Source: Sphingobacterium pedocola
GTDB lineage: Bacteria > Bacteroidota > Bacteroidia > Sphingobacteriales > Sphingobacteriaceae
Reading direction: 5' to 3'
Assembly (NCBI RefSeq): GCF_015209965.1
Contig: NZ_MU158690.1
Location: forward strand, 688,069 to 752,068
DNA: 64,000 nucleotides
The stretch's first letter is position 1. Every line of letters starts with the position of its first letter. This document shows positions 31,053-41,551 of the stretch, in pieces. The position numbers were made by a program, and so were the translations under genes. The notes under the pieces are model-generated. The model was not told the origin of the DNA and made no database searches. It was given only the letters and a program-made list of their open reading frames with translations.

Positions 31053-33425
31053 ATGATGAACAAAAAAATTGCGCTGTTCCTTTTTCTTTCGATATGTGTT
31101 TTTGATGCGTTTGCGACAGCCCAGTTTGAACTTATCCGACGTGATAAGCAAACCCAGGTAACTTACAACGGTACCGATCCTGTTGTAAAGACAGCAATCG
31201 ATATGCTACTCGACGACGCAAGGCGGGTTAGCGAGCAAGGCTTCATAAATTCTCGAGACGTCAAAAACGGCGGTGTCATCGTTGGTGTCGCGGGCAAGGA
31301 TGCAGCTTTAGATCAGCTATTGTCTCGATTTAAAGTTGATATTTCAGCTATAAAAGGCGAATGGGAAGCCTTCAAATTACAGGTTGTACAGGAGAAAAAC
31401 GAAAGCTATCTGCTCGTGATCGGTAGCGATCCACGGGGAACTGCCTACGGTGTATTAGAACTGTCGCGCCTAATCGGTGTTTCCCCTTGGGTATGGTGGG
31501 CCGATGTTAGCCCCGGCAAAAGGGATGAAGTCGCTTTGCCGCTAAATTATTATGATGTCCAAAAGCCTTCGGTGCAATACCGGGGTATATTCTTAAATGA
31601 TGAGGATTGGGGGCTAATGCCGTGGAGCAGTATGACGTATGAGCCGTCGGATCGAAAAGGACAGATCGGCCCGAAGACCTATTCCCGTATATTTGAGCTG
31701 TTGCTTCGCTTACGTGCAAACACTTTGTGGCCGGCGATGCATGAGGTTACGATTCCGTTCTATTTTACACCTGGAAATAAGGAAGCGGCAGCTAAGTATG
31801 GTATCCTGTTAGGTACATCGCACTGCGAACCGCTCATGCGTAACAGCGCGCGCGAATGGGATGTATCTGGAAAGGGAGACTATAATTATGTAACCAACAG
31901 GCAGGAATTGCTGAATTATTGGGCCGAGCGTCTACAGGAATTGCAGGGAGCGGAAAATATTTTTACCATCGGCCTTCGTGGTAAGCACGATGGGATGATG
32001 CAGGGTGTGAAAACGTTAGCAGAACATAAAGCCGTACTGTCACAGGTATTACCCGATCAGCGCGAATTACTGAAAAAGTACACCAACCCGGACCCGACAA
32101 AGGTACCGCAGGTGTTTATTCCGTACAAAGAAGTGCTCGACGTGTACAACGATGGTCTTGATGTGCCGGAGGACGTAACGATGGTATGGTGCGACGATAA
32201 TTACGGTTATATCAAGCATTTTCCCGACGAAACGGAACGGGCGAGAAATGGAGGAAACGGACTCTATTACCACGTATCGTATTGGGGGCGCCCGCACGAT
32301 TACCTTTGGCTATCAACAATTAACCCGGCCCTGTTGCACCAACAGATGAGCTTGGCTTACGACAAGGGCGTACGCAAATTATGGATTGTGAACGTCGGAG
32401 ACATCAAACCTGCCGAATACCAGACGGAGTTATTTTTGGATATGGCCTGGGATATTGAAGCTGTGAATAAGACCGGTGTATCGGCACATTTGTTATCTTG
32501 GTTGGAAGGTAAATTTGGTGAGCAGGAAGCTAAAAGTCTATTGCCAATAATGAACGAGTATTATCGTTTGGCTTACATCCGTAAACCCGAACATATGGGG
32601 AATACACGGATGGAAGAACAGGATCCGCATTATAAAATTGTCAAGGATCTGGACTGGAACGAAGAAGAAATTCGCCAACGGATAAACGACTATGTAAAGC
32701 TGTCGGATCAGGTGGAAGAAATCGCCAGACAGATCTCGCCCGCGCAACAGTCCGCTTATTTTCAGCTGGTCAAATATCCGGTACAGGCTGCTGCACAAAT
32801 GAATCAAAAATTGTTACAGGCACAGCTTGCACGACACGATAAGGGTTCATGGAACGACAGCCACCGGGCTTTCGATAGTATTGTATCGCTTACCGCACGG
32901 TATAACGGTTTGGAAGACGGCAAGTGGAACAGAATAATGGATTATAAACCCCGTAATCTAGCGGTGTATCAAAAGATACCGGAAGAAAAGTCGAACCGAC
33001 CGCTGGTGGAACAGCAACAACCGAAATATAGCTTCAATGCCGAGGATTTTGATAAAAGGGAGACTGGTGCACGCGTAATTACGGGTCTAGGTTATAGCAA
33101 CCGGATGTTGTCGCTTCCTAAAGGGGGGCAGGTGTCGCTGGAGTTTACCCACGATGCTACGGATTCATTGGTCATTGAAGTGCGCTTATTGCCTAATCAT
33201 GCGGTAGATGGTAAAAAGTTGCGGTTTGGTATTGCCGTGGATGACCAACCGATGCAGGAAGTGTCTTACAAAACGGAAGGCCGAAGTGAAGAATGGAAAC
33301 GAAATGTACTGCGCAATCAGGCCATCCGTGTAGTGAAACTTCCCGTTGGTGCTGCTGGTAAGCATCGTCTGCAAATCAAGGCGCTAGATGAGGGGGTGGT
33401 GCTTGATCAGGTGATGATTTTTTAA
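31053..33425 (+). CDS. GH115 alpha-glucuronidase
   Basis: The precursor of 790 residues starts at one of two adjacent ATGs (31053 or 31056) and has a signal peptide ending near FATAQ. GH115 landmarks are strong: PSVQYRGIFLNDEDWGLMPW, RLRANTLWPAMHEVTIPFYF, NIFTIGLRGKHDGMMQGVKT, and TMVWCDDNYGYIKHFPD. The C-terminal 150 residues form a beta domain. GH115 enzymes release (4-O-methyl)glucuronic acid from xylan or arabinogalactan side chains. It lies in the same orientation as the GH105 and PL22-like genes. Confidence 0.93.
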   Translation: MMNKKIALFLFLSICVFDAFATAQFELIRRDKQTQVTYNGTDPVVKTAIDMLLDDARRVSEQGFINSRDVKNGGVIVGVAGKDAALDQLLSRFKVDISAIKGEWEAFKLQVVQEKNESYLLVIGSDPRGTAYGVLELSRLIGVSPWVWWADVSPGKRDEVALPLNYYDVQKPSVQYRGIFLNDEDWGLMPWSSMTYEPSDRKGQIGPKTYSRIFELLLRLRANTLWPAMHEVTIPFYFTPGNKEAAAKYGILLGTSHCEPLMRNSAREWDVSGKGDYNYVTNRQELLNYWAERLQELQGAENIFTIGLRGKHDGMMQGVKTLAEHKAVLSQVLPDQRELLKKYTNPDPTKVPQVFIPYKEVLDVYNDGLDVPEDVTMVWCDDNYGYIKHFPDETERARNGGNGLYYHVSYWGRPHDYLWLSTINPALLHQQMSLAYDKGVRKLWIVNVGDIKPAEYQTELFLDMAWDIEAVNKTGVSAHLLSWLEGKFGEQEAKSLLPIMNEYYRLAYIRKPEHMGNTRMEEQDPHYKIVKDLDWNEEEIRQRINDYVKLSDQVEEIARQISPAQQSAYFQLVKYPVQAAAQMNQKLLQAQLARHDKGSWNDSHRAFDSIVSLTARYNGLEDGKWNRIMDYKPRNLAVYQKIPEEKSNRPLVEQQQPKYSFNAEDFDKRETGARVITGLGYSNRMLSLPKGGQVSLEFTHDATDSLVIEVRLLPNHAVDGKKLRFGIAVDDQPMQEVSYKTEGRSEEWKRNVLRNQAIRVVKLPVGAAGKHRLQIKALDEGVVLDQVMIF

Positions 33426-33558
33426 TTCTGTTGACCCTATTTTTTCTGGTTATACGCTTAAACGGATAAAATTCAGAACGCGTCTTTCCGACCGGAGGGG
33501 AGGGATTTTGACGATATTTTTTAATCTAGTGTTAGATACACTTTAAATATATTCTATT

Positions 33559-35844
33559 ATGAAGCTATTTACTACGATCTTTTTCGTTTTAATGTCAATG
33601 TATAATGTCTGGGGGCAGGAGAAAGTTTCTTCTACAAATAATACTGTTATTTACAATGGTGTGCCTTGGTTTGATGATAAAGCCGATATTGTCAATGCGC
33701 ATGGTGCCTGTATTGTAGAAGATGATGGAAAATACTATCTCTTTGGTGAGTATAAGACGGATAGTGTGAATATGTTCATCGGCTTTAGCTGCTATTCGTC
33801 GACAGATTTGGTTAACTGGACTTTTGAACGGCTAGCTTTGCCCCAGCAAAAAGACGGGCCGTTAGGGCCTGATCGAGTGGGCGAACGCGTGAAGGTGATG
33901 AAATCACCTGCAACAGGCGAGTACGTCATGTACATGCATACCGACGACAGAAAATATACGGATCCGCAGGTGGGGTATGCAACGAGTAAGACCATCAACG
34001 GAGAATACACGTTTCAGGGTCCTTTGCTTTATGAGGGTGAACCTATCCGGAAATGGGATATGGGAACCTTTCAGGATCACGACGGCACAGGATACCTGTT
34101 GATGCACCATGGCGATATTTACCGATTGAGCGCGGATTTTCGATCGGCGGCGGATAGGGTTGTTTCGGGGATCCCCGGATCAGGCGAGTCGCCCGCTATG
34201 TTTCATGAAGGTGGTACCTATTATTTGTTAAGTTCGGGACTCACCAGTTGGGAGCGCAACGACAACATGTACCATACCGCACCGTCGATCGAGGGGCCTT
34301 GGACTAAACAAGGTGTCTTTGCTCCCGAAGGCACACTGACGCACAATTCGCAGTGCAGTTTTGTCTTCCCTGTAAAGAGCGGCAAGCAAATGGAGTATAT
34401 GTACATGGGCGATCGCTGGTCTTATCCTCGGCAAGGGCAGGCTGCCACACAGGTGTGGTTGCCCTTGAAAGCGAAAGGAACCACGTTGTCTATTCCGACG
34501 TATTGGGCGGCCTGGGACGTTACTACCTTTCGGCCCGTAAACAGACAGCTTTTAGGATTGCCTGTTAATCAACAACTGAAATCGAACCGGAAAGGAGATT
34601 TTGTGACTATTCCGTTTAACGGTGCAGCACTCGGCTTGGTCGGACGCAGCGGTCCAGACGGTGGTTATGCCCGAATTAGCATAGTAGGCAAAGGGGGGGA
34701 TACCTTGCAAAGTTCGTTGGTCGATTTTTATAGCAAAGTAACGCACTCAGGGTTACGTTTTGTGAGTCCTGCCTTTCCAGAAGGGGATTATACGTTGCAC
34801 GTGGAGGTGGCTGGTGAGCAGGGGGTATGGAGAAATAAGCGGGGCGACCGTTTTGGCAGTACGGATTTTTGGGTCAGGATTGAAGATGTAAAATTACTTT
34901 CCGATAGTGCGAACGTAGCCGCCAGGGAATACCTGCTCCCTTCCGATAATAAGAACAATCCCGTGATACATGGCTATTATGCTGATCCCGAGATTTTGTA
35001 CGCAGAGAAAACCGGTAAGTACTACCTATACCCTACTAGTGATGGCTTTCACAATTGGGCAGGTTATCGCTTTAAGGTATTCTCTTCTTCTAATCTACGC
35101 GATTGGCAAGATGAGGGGGTGATGCTGGATCTAAGACGTGATACACGGTGGGCTTCAAATAATGCTTGGGCACCGTGTATTATAGAAAAAAAGACGGCAA
35201 CGGGATATAAGTATTACTACTACTATTCGGCCGCCAAAAATATCGGTGTAGCGGTAGCAGATGAGCCTACAGGTCCGTTTACGGACTTGGGAAAACCAAT
35301 AATTCCAAATGATACGACTACGCGTTCGCAAGAAATTGATCCTGACGTGATGTACGACCCCGCTAGTGGTAAGTATTTTCTGTATTGGGGAAGCGGGTAT
35401 ATGCGTGTTGCGGAGCTAAATGAGAACATGACCTCTATCAAAAAGGAGACCATCAACGTATTGACTCCGAAAAGCACATACCGGGAAGGTACTTATGTCG
35501 TCCATCGTAACAACAAATATTATTTCTTTTGGTCGGAGAACGATACGCGTGATGAAAACTATCGCGTAAGGTACGCGATATCGGATAGTCCCACGGGCCC
35601 CTTGAACATTCCGGAAAGTAATTTGATTCTTGCAAAGGACACCACCAAAGGAATCTATGGTCCCGGGCATCATTCGGTTATTCAAGTTCCGGGTACTGAT
35701 GAATGGTACATAGTGTATCATCGTTTTCGCCGGCCAAATGCGAAAGGAATGGGTTGGGCGGCAGGTTATAACAGGGAGGTATGCATCGACCGAATGGAAT
35801 TTAACACGGATGGGACGATCAAAGTGGTGGTGCCAACGCTGTAG
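33559..35844 (+). CDS. secreted protein with two GH43-type domains
   Basis: The 761-residue precursor has a signal peptide (cleaved near NVWGQ). The first five-bladed propeller (about 25-325) contains AHGACIVEDDGKYYLFGEYK, KWDMGTFQDHDGTGYLLMHH and SGESPAMFHEGGTYYLLSS, like GH43 exo-galactanases or arabinofuranosidases. A beta-sandwich linker follows (350-470). The second propeller (about 475-760) has HGYYADPEILYAEKTGKYYL, WAPCIIEK, QEIDPDVMYDPASGKYF and GPGHHSVIQVPGTDEWYIVY, a textbook GH43. Tandem GH43 domains can act on two linkages of one side chain, for example arabinosyl and galactosyl. Confidence 0.9.
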   Translation: MKLFTTIFFVLMSMYNVWGQEKVSSTNNTVIYNGVPWFDDKADIVNAHGACIVEDDGKYYLFGEYKTDSVNMFIGFSCYSSTDLVNWTFERLALPQQKDGPLGPDRVGERVKVMKSPATGEYVMYMHTDDRKYTDPQVGYATSKTINGEYTFQGPLLYEGEPIRKWDMGTFQDHDGTGYLLMHHGDIYRLSADFRSAADRVVSGIPGSGESPAMFHEGGTYYLLSSGLTSWERNDNMYHTAPSIEGPWTKQGVFAPEGTLTHNSQCSFVFPVKSGKQMEYMYMGDRWSYPRQGQAATQVWLPLKAKGTTLSIPTYWAAWDVTTFRPVNRQLLGLPVNQQLKSNRKGDFVTIPFNGAALGLVGRSGPDGGYARISIVGKGGDTLQSSLVDFYSKVTHSGLRFVSPAFPEGDYTLHVEVAGEQGVWRNKRGDRFGSTDFWVRIEDVKLLSDSANVAAREYLLPSDNKNNPVIHGYYADPEILYAEKTGKYYLYPTSDGFHNWAGYRFKVFSSSNLRDWQDEGVMLDLRRDTRWASNNAWAPCIIEKKTATGYKYYYYYSAAKNIGVAVADEPTGPFTDLGKPIIPNDTTTRSQEIDPDVMYDPASGKYFLYWGSGYMRVAELNENMTSIKKETINVLTPKSTYREGTYVVHRNNKYYFFWSENDTRDENYRVRYAISDSPTGPLNIPESNLILAKDTTKGIYGPGHHSVIQVPGTDEWYIVYHRFRRPNAKGMGWAAGYNREVCIDRMEFNTDGTIKVVVPTL

Positions 35845-35991
35845 GGAGTTTCCCGTCCGTATTGCAGGCCGGTTTGTTGAAATTAATATTAAGTTAATAT
35901 GGCAACTGTATCTTTGGGTCGGATTGGATTTTTAGATTATTGTCTCTACCTTTATGGAGAATCTAAATTATCCTCGGTAATAGCTGACACC

Positions 35992-36573
35992 ATGATTGCA
36001 GGCTCAACAGAGATATTATTACAAATTAAGCAAGGGGACAAAGCAGCCTTCAGGTTGCTATATGATGTCTATGCACCACTGGTTTTCGATCTAGCGCATA
36101 AGCTGCTGAAAGATACTGCTGTTGCAGAAGAGATCGTGCAGGACTGTTTTGTAAAGCTATGGGGCAACCGCGAGCAGATCCGAATAGACCAGAATATCTG
36201 GCCATTGATCTACGTGTCCGCAAAACGGTTGTGTTATAATCAATTACGACATGCCCGCGTAGCCAAAAATTATCTTAAGCAGGTAGAGAATATCGTCGTC
36301 AACGATGTACAGGAGAAACTAGATCTGCGCGAACTGGAGGGGCAACTCGAACAGTCTATCGCAAAATTGCCCAAGCAACAAAAGACAGCTTTGCAACTGA
36401 GCCGTATGGAGGGTTACAGTCACCAACAGATTGCACATGAAATGGGAATCTCTCCCAACACGGTAAAAAACCATATTACACAGGGCCTGAAAAGTCTGCG
36501 TAAAACACTAACTCAGGCGGATTACAATTATTTCGTCCCTATCCTGCTAACTCTTTCCTATTCTTTCATCTAG
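35992..36573 (+). CDS. ECF-type RNA polymerase sigma factor (FecI-like)
   Basis: The 193-residue form beginning MIAGSTEILLQIKQGDKAAF at 35992 fits the family; 31 upstream codons lack resemblance. Sigma region 2 includes LLYDVYAPLVFDLAHKLLKD and AEEIVQDCFVKLWGNREQI. Region 4 includes LPKQQKTALQLSRMEGYSHQ and ISPNTVKNHITQGLKSLRK. ECF sigmas of this kind drive the adjacent SusC/SusD operon when released by a FecR-type anti-sigma, encoded 89 bases downstream. Confidence 0.93.
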   Translation: MIAGSTEILLQIKQGDKAAFRLLYDVYAPLVFDLAHKLLKDTAVAEEIVQDCFVKLWGNREQIRIDQNIWPLIYVSAKRLCYNQLRHARVAKNYLKQVENIVVNDVQEKLDLRELEGQLEQSIAKLPKQQKTALQLSRMEGYSHQQIAHEMGISPNTVKNHITQGLKSLRKTLTQADYNYFVPILLTLSYSFI

Positions 36574-36662
36574 TATCTACTTACTAACTACTTTTTTTTT
36601 CATTCCAACTAGTCGTATGGTCCTACTTAGGTGTACTGTATATAGATTAAGGAAATAAAAAG

Positions 36663-37859
36663 TTGGATAAAAATAAATTTAGGATTCTTTTTAAGCAACA
36701 TCTGGCTGGTACGCTCGACGAACACGAGCGAAAGGAGCTGGATCGTTATATGTCTCTGTTGGACGAGGCCGACTTTTCGGAGGTAGTAGACGAGTTGGTC
36801 GAGCTGGAAGAAAATAGGGACTTTGAGAAAGAGCTTGTTTTTCAGGGCATCTTGAATCGGATGGATGAGAAGGACAAATCCACAACAGCTTCCGTTCCAC
36901 GTTTACGGAAAATGCACCTTTTGCAATTCGGAAAGGTGGCAGCTGTGCTCCTCGTCTCGGGGTTATTGGGATTGGTCGCGTATCAGATTTTTGATGTAAG
37001 ACAGCATACGGAGACGGTAATATCCATGCAAAAAGCTGTTGCGACTGGGGAAATAGAACTGCCTCAAGAAGATGCCCTGATCACCTTGGCAGATGGAAAG
37101 CAGATGTCGTTGGATGAAATAAAGGAAGATACGATCCACTACAAGGGGTTGGCCATCACGCGTTTGGATGATGGTACAATTGTCATGAAACAAAATCGGG
37201 AGGCTCATTTTTTTCGGGCCGATGAAAAACATCATTTTGTGGCGCCTAAGGGGGTCAGCCTACGTCTGATGCTCCCCGATGCCTCGATTGTGTATCTCAA
37301 TTCCAATTCCAGCATGCAGGTATACGTCTCCTTTGGAAAGAAGCAACGACAAGTGGCGCTATCGGGTGAAGCTTTTTTTGAAGTCGCACACAACAAAGAA
37401 CTACCATTTGTAGTACATGCCAAAAATACAGAAGTAAGCGTACTGGGAACGAAGTTTAATATATCAGCCTATGATGAAGACAGGCAGGTAGAAACCACGC
37501 TACTGTCGGGATCCGTGGAGGTGGGTGCCGACCAGAACCGATTACGCATAAAACCTGGCCAACAGGCCGTCGTCCATGCATCGAATACGATCCAGCTGCG
37601 TAAAAATGTGGATATGGATAATGTATTGGCTTGGCGGGACGGTTATTTTAGGTTTAAGGACGAGTCTATACGGACAATAATGGCCAATCTCGCCAAGTGG
37701 TATCCTATCGAAGGTGTGGAATTTAAGGCCGGATCTTCAGATCAATTTACAGGTAGTATAAAACGTTCAAAAAAACTCAAGGATGTCCTGGAAAGTATAG
37801 AACAGGTATCTGATTTACGATTTGATATTCAGGAAGGGAGGGTGATCGTAATGAAGTAA
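36663..37859 (+). CDS. FecR-family anti-sigma factor
   Basis: A TTG start at 36663 preceded by AAGGAAAT gives 398 residues; no ATG fits the N-terminus. The cytoplasmic part (about 1-80) is DUF4880-like (FKQHLAGTLDEHERKELDRY). One membrane helix lies at about 87-105 (VAAVLLVSGLLGLVAYQIF). The periplasmic FecR domain contains FVAPKGVSLRLMLPDASIVY, LNSNSSM and ALSGEAFFEVAHNKELPFVV, and DUF4974 ends it with FTGSIKRSKKLKDVLESIEQ. It should hold the sigma factor until the STN-bearing SusC signals. Confidence 0.95.
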   Translation: MDKNKFRILFKQHLAGTLDEHERKELDRYMSLLDEADFSEVVDELVELEENRDFEKELVFQGILNRMDEKDKSTTASVPRLRKMHLLQFGKVAAVLLVSGLLGLVAYQIFDVRQHTETVISMQKAVATGEIELPQEDALITLADGKQMSLDEIKEDTIHYKGLAITRLDDGTIVMKQNREAHFFRADEKHHFVAPKGVSLRLMLPDASIVYLNSNSSMQVYVSFGKKQRQVALSGEAFFEVAHNKELPFVVHAKNTEVSVLGTKFNISAYDEDRQVETTLLSGSVEVGADQNRLRIKPGQQAVVHASNTIQLRKNVDMDNVLAWRDGYFRFKDESIRTIMANLAKWYPIEGVEFKAGSSDQFTGSIKRSKKLKDVLESIEQVSDLRFDIQEGRVIVMK

Positions 37860-37969
37860 GCATTGGATATCATATCAGGAGAAGAGGAGATGCTCCAACA
37901 CCCCCTCTTCGATAGTACCCGGAAATAGCATCAGTTAAGAATTAATAATATTTACCAAATACCTATCAA

Positions 37970-40900
37970 ATGTATAAAAATATTACTGCAATCGTGCGGA
38001 GTCATCGTCGATTGTTTACCTGTTTACTTATGATGAAGTTGTATTCATTCCTGCTCTTTGGCCTCTTCTTGCAGGCAAGCGGAAGTACGTATGCACAGAA
38101 GGTGAGCTTGTCGGTACAGCAGGCCGAACTGGCTGATGTGCTGGCTCAGATTCAGGAGCAAACTAATCTAGATTTTCTTTACAACAGCAGCCAGCTGAAG
38201 TATGTGGACAAAATCGATCTGCATGTCAAAAACGCGGATTTGAAGAAGGTACTGGATGCCTGTCTTACCCCTCGCGGACTCTTTTATGTTGTGCAGAACA
38301 AAACCGTTCTCATTAAAAGGGCGACGGATCTGACGGTTACCGATCTGGATGCGGAGACGCAACAGCAGCAGATCACTGGCGTGGTCCGGAGCAACGACGG
38401 TGAACCCTTGGTAGGCGCCTCGATCCGCTTGGTAGAAAGCAATATTGCTGCAGCCTCGCAATTGGATGGTTCTTTTTCCATACCTGTGGTGCAGGATGAA
38501 GGTCAGCTACTGATCACAGCACTAGGATATGAAGAGCAGTTGTTACCATATGAGGTGGGCACGCCGCTAAACATTGTTTTACAGGCCAAGAAGAGTGACC
38601 TGGACGAGGTAGTCGTGGTAGGTTATGGCGTGCAGAAAAAAGCAAACCTCACTGGCGCAGTTGCGCAGATTAATGCGGAGGACATCGCCCTGCGACCCGA
38701 TGCGAATATTTCCGCCACCCTGCAAGGGTTAATGCCGGGACTGAATATTCAGATCAATAATGGCGACCCTTCGGCGACACCGGATATCAATGTACGTGGG
38801 TTTAACTCGATTAATGGAGGAGGCCCTTTGGTATTGATCGACGGGATTGAAGGTGATATCACCCGAGTCAATCCCAATGACATCGAGTCGGTAACTTTGC
38901 TCAAAGATGCTGGTACAGCAGCAATATATGGCGCTAGAGGAGCCTTTGGGGTGTTATTGATTACGACGAAGACGGGTAAGGTGGGAACTACCACCGTAGA
39001 ATATACCAACAACTTCGCCTGGACTACGCCCACTGCACGAACCGATTATATTTCTGATCCGTATGTCTACGCAAAAACGGTGGATGCCGCGATATTCGGA
39101 TACAATGGCAGCAGCTATAGCCAGTATAATGCCATGGATTGGGAAGCGATCCAAATGGTGGCGCGCGGAGAGATTGAACCTTTTCACGAATTGCAGGCAG
39201 ATGGTACGAATAAATTTTTCTATAACACGGACTGGTGGGACTATTTATTCCGCAAATATCAGGCGTCTAATTTTCATAATGTATCGGTGTCCGGAGGATC
39301 GGATAAGCTGAGAGGATATTTATCAGGTCGTGTTTTCGAGCGCCAGAGCATTAATAATATCAATAAAGATGCGGGTATGGACCGGCAAAACATGAAGGCA
39401 AATCTGGTTTTTACACCTTATAAATGGTTGGAAGTGTCCAATAATGTGCAGTTTATCAACGAAAAAGATAAGGATTACGGCGGGTTTTCCAATGGTTTCG
39501 GGGGGCTATGGAGCACGACGACTTGGTACAACCTGATGCCTTTTTACCCGAATTTTGTAGATGGTGTCCCCACCGATATCGGTACAGGCTCTGGTGGTCA
39601 GGGGGGGAATGCTGGCCTCGTATCGGGTAAAAGCTGGAGAGAAAGTAATACGGAGGAGTTTACCAATACTTTTCGCGTTGTGGCCAGACCCCTAGAGGGC
39701 CTTCAAATCAACTTCGATTACAGCAATCGCATCGAAAATAGAAATTTGGCCCTCCGGTTAAATCAGTTTAGTTACTTGTCCGGGAATAGGCTGAACCACC
39801 AAACCGTGGGGATAAACCGTTTGGAGGAGCAGCGTTCGAAAGATAAGTATAATGCGTTGAATCTATTCGCGACCTACCAAAAATCGTTTGTGGATAAACA
39901 TAATTTTAAACTCTTACTCGGTTTCAACCAGGAGGAGTACGATCGAGATGCTATCGGAGTCAAAGGGGATGATCTACTGATCGATGATCTATCAAACCTC
40001 GCATTGGCGACCTTGATGAACAGCATGACTGGTTCGGCAACAGATTGGGCTGTACGGGGATTTTTTGGGCGCCTCAACTACGACTATGACAATAAGTATT
40101 TGCTGGAAGTTAATTCACGATATGACGGCTCATCACGATTTCCTGCGAATAGCAGGTGGGGATTCTTCCCTTCCGTATCGTTGGGTTGGCAGCTGGATAG
40201 GGAAGCCTTCTGGAATGGCATCAATGCATATGTACCCTCGATGAAACTGAGAGCATCCTACGGTAAGCTGGGCAATCAAACGGTAGGCGTCAACACCTTT
40301 AAGGAGTTAATGAATGTGGAACGCAACAACAGTTGGCTCAATATGGGGAATATGCTCACCGTCGCACAAATGCCTGCTCCTCTACCTAGTGTCGTAACGT
40401 GGGAGACAACAAAGAGTTTGAATGTTGGAGCCGACATCGGGCTGGTCAACAACAAACTTTTTTTGAATTTAGATTGGTATCGTAAGAATGTAGAGGGAAT
40501 GTATCTACCTGGCGAACCTTTACCTGATGTATTTGGTGCGAGCGAACCGCGTGAAAACTATGCTGCGTTGCGTAACGAGGGGTACGAAATAGGTGTTTCG
40601 TATCGGGAAAAATTTAATGTTGCGGGGTCACCTCTGCGTTTAAATGTCACGGCAAACGTTTCTAATTTCAAGGGTATCATTACGAAATATAACAATCGAT
40701 CGGGTTTGTTGAGTTCCTATTACGAAGGACAACGCCTTGGCGAAATATGGGGATATCGGATTGATGGACAGTTTCAGTCGGATGAAGAGGCATTGGCTTA
40801 TCAGGAATCGTTTGATAACCCGTCCACCTCGTTGGGCCAGGTGTACGACGATGTCCTGAACATTATGCAAAACAGCGAATGGAGTCTTTTACGTGGAGGG

Positions 40901-41548
40901 GATATTAAATATCTAGACCTGAATGACGATGGTAAGATTGACAAAGGCGATAACACATTGGCCAATCACGGCGATCTGGAACGCATCGGTAATGCCATGC
41001 CGCGTTTTCCTTTCGGTTTAAACCTCAACGCGACATGGAAAAATATCGACTTATCCGTAGCGGTGGCCGGAGTGGCTCGACAGGACTGGTACCCGACAGG
41101 TGAACTTTATTGGGGAACATACCAACGACCTTATCTATCCTTCATTCGGAAGGATTTAATCGATAATGCCTGGACTCCCGATAATAAGGACAATACCTAC
41201 CCACAGATTTATAGGGGGTATTCGTCCTTGCAGAGCAGGCGTTCGCTATACGAGATCAATGACTATTACCTAACGAATGTCGGGTATTTGCGCATGAGAA
41301 ACCTTACGGTGGGTTATACACTTCCGCAAGAATTGACGAGAAAGGCGAAGATAGATAGATTGCGTATTTTCTTCAGTGGCGAGAATATGTTCACTTGGAG
41401 CTTTGGTAAGCTGACCAAATATATCGATCCGGAGCAGGCGGGCTCGGCAATCAATTATTCATCACCGGCCACAGCAAATGATCGGGGTGACCAACGGGTG
41501 TATCCCATGGGTAAGACCTATTCTTTTGGTGTAATGTTGGGTTTATAA
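37970..41548 (+). CDS. SusC/RagA family TonB-linked transporter with STN domain
   Basis: The 1192-residue precursor has a long signal region (MKLYSFLLFGLFLQASGSTY, cleaved near YAQ). An STN/secretin-like signalling domain follows (about 48-115: LADVLAQIQEQTNLDFLYNS), then a carboxypeptidase-like domain (ITGVVRSNDGEPLVGASIRL), the motif DEVVVVGYGVQKKANLTGAV, and the plug (PLVLIDGIEGDITRVNPNDI, LLKDAGTAAIYGARGAFGVL). The barrel ends MGKTYSFGVMLGL. The STN domain matches the FecI/FecR pair just upstream, so ligand binding should induce this operon. It is the uptake pore of the polysaccharide locus. Confidence 0.96.
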   Translation: MYKNITAIVRSHRRLFTCLLMMKLYSFLLFGLFLQASGSTYAQKVSLSVQQAELADVLAQIQEQTNLDFLYNSSQLKYVDKIDLHVKNADLKKVLDACLTPRGLFYVVQNKTVLIKRATDLTVTDLDAETQQQQITGVVRSNDGEPLVGASIRLVESNIAAASQLDGSFSIPVVQDEGQLLITALGYEEQLLPYEVGTPLNIVLQAKKSDLDEVVVVGYGVQKKANLTGAVAQINAEDIALRPDANISATLQGLMPGLNIQINNGDPSATPDINVRGFNSINGGGPLVLIDGIEGDITRVNPNDIESVTLLKDAGTAAIYGARGAFGVLLITTKTGKVGTTTVEYTNNFAWTTPTARTDYISDPYVYAKTVDAAIFGYNGSSYSQYNAMDWEAIQMVARGEIEPFHELQADGTNKFFYNTDWWDYLFRKYQASNFHNVSVSGGSDKLRGYLSGRVFERQSINNINKDAGMDRQNMKANLVFTPYKWLEVSNNVQFINEKDKDYGGFSNGFGGLWSTTTWYNLMPFYPNFVDGVPTDIGTGSGGQGGNAGLVSGKSWRESNTEEFTNTFRVVARPLEGLQINFDYSNRIENRNLALRLNQFSYLSGNRLNHQTVGINRLEEQRSKDKYNALNLFATYQKSFVDKHNFKLLLGFNQEEYDRDAIGVKGDDLLIDDLSNLALATLMNSMTGSATDWAVRGFFGRLNYDYDNKYLLEVNSRYDGSSRFPANSRWGFFPSVSLGWQLDREAFWNGINAYVPSMKLRASYGKLGNQTVGVNTFKELMNVERNNSWLNMGNMLTVAQMPAPLPSVVTWETTKSLNVGADIGLVNNKLFLNLDWYRKNVEGMYLPGEPLPDVFGASEPRENYAALRNEGYEIGVSYREKFNVAGSPLRLNVTANVSNFKGIITKYNNRSGLLSSYYEGQRLGEIWGYRIDGQFQSDEEALAYQESFDNPSTSLGQVYDDVLNIMQNSEWSLLRGGDIKYLDLNDDGKIDKGDNTLANHGDLERIGNAMPRFPFGLNLNATWKNIDLSVAVAGVARQDWYPTGELYWGTYQRPYLSFIRKDLIDNAWTPDNKDNTYPQIYRGYSSLQSRRSLYEINDYYLTNVGYLRMRNLTVGYTLPQELTRKAKIDRLRIFFSGENMFTWSFGKLTKYIDPEQAGSAINYSSPATANDRGDQRVYPMGKTYSFGVMLGL

Positions 41549-41551
41549 AAT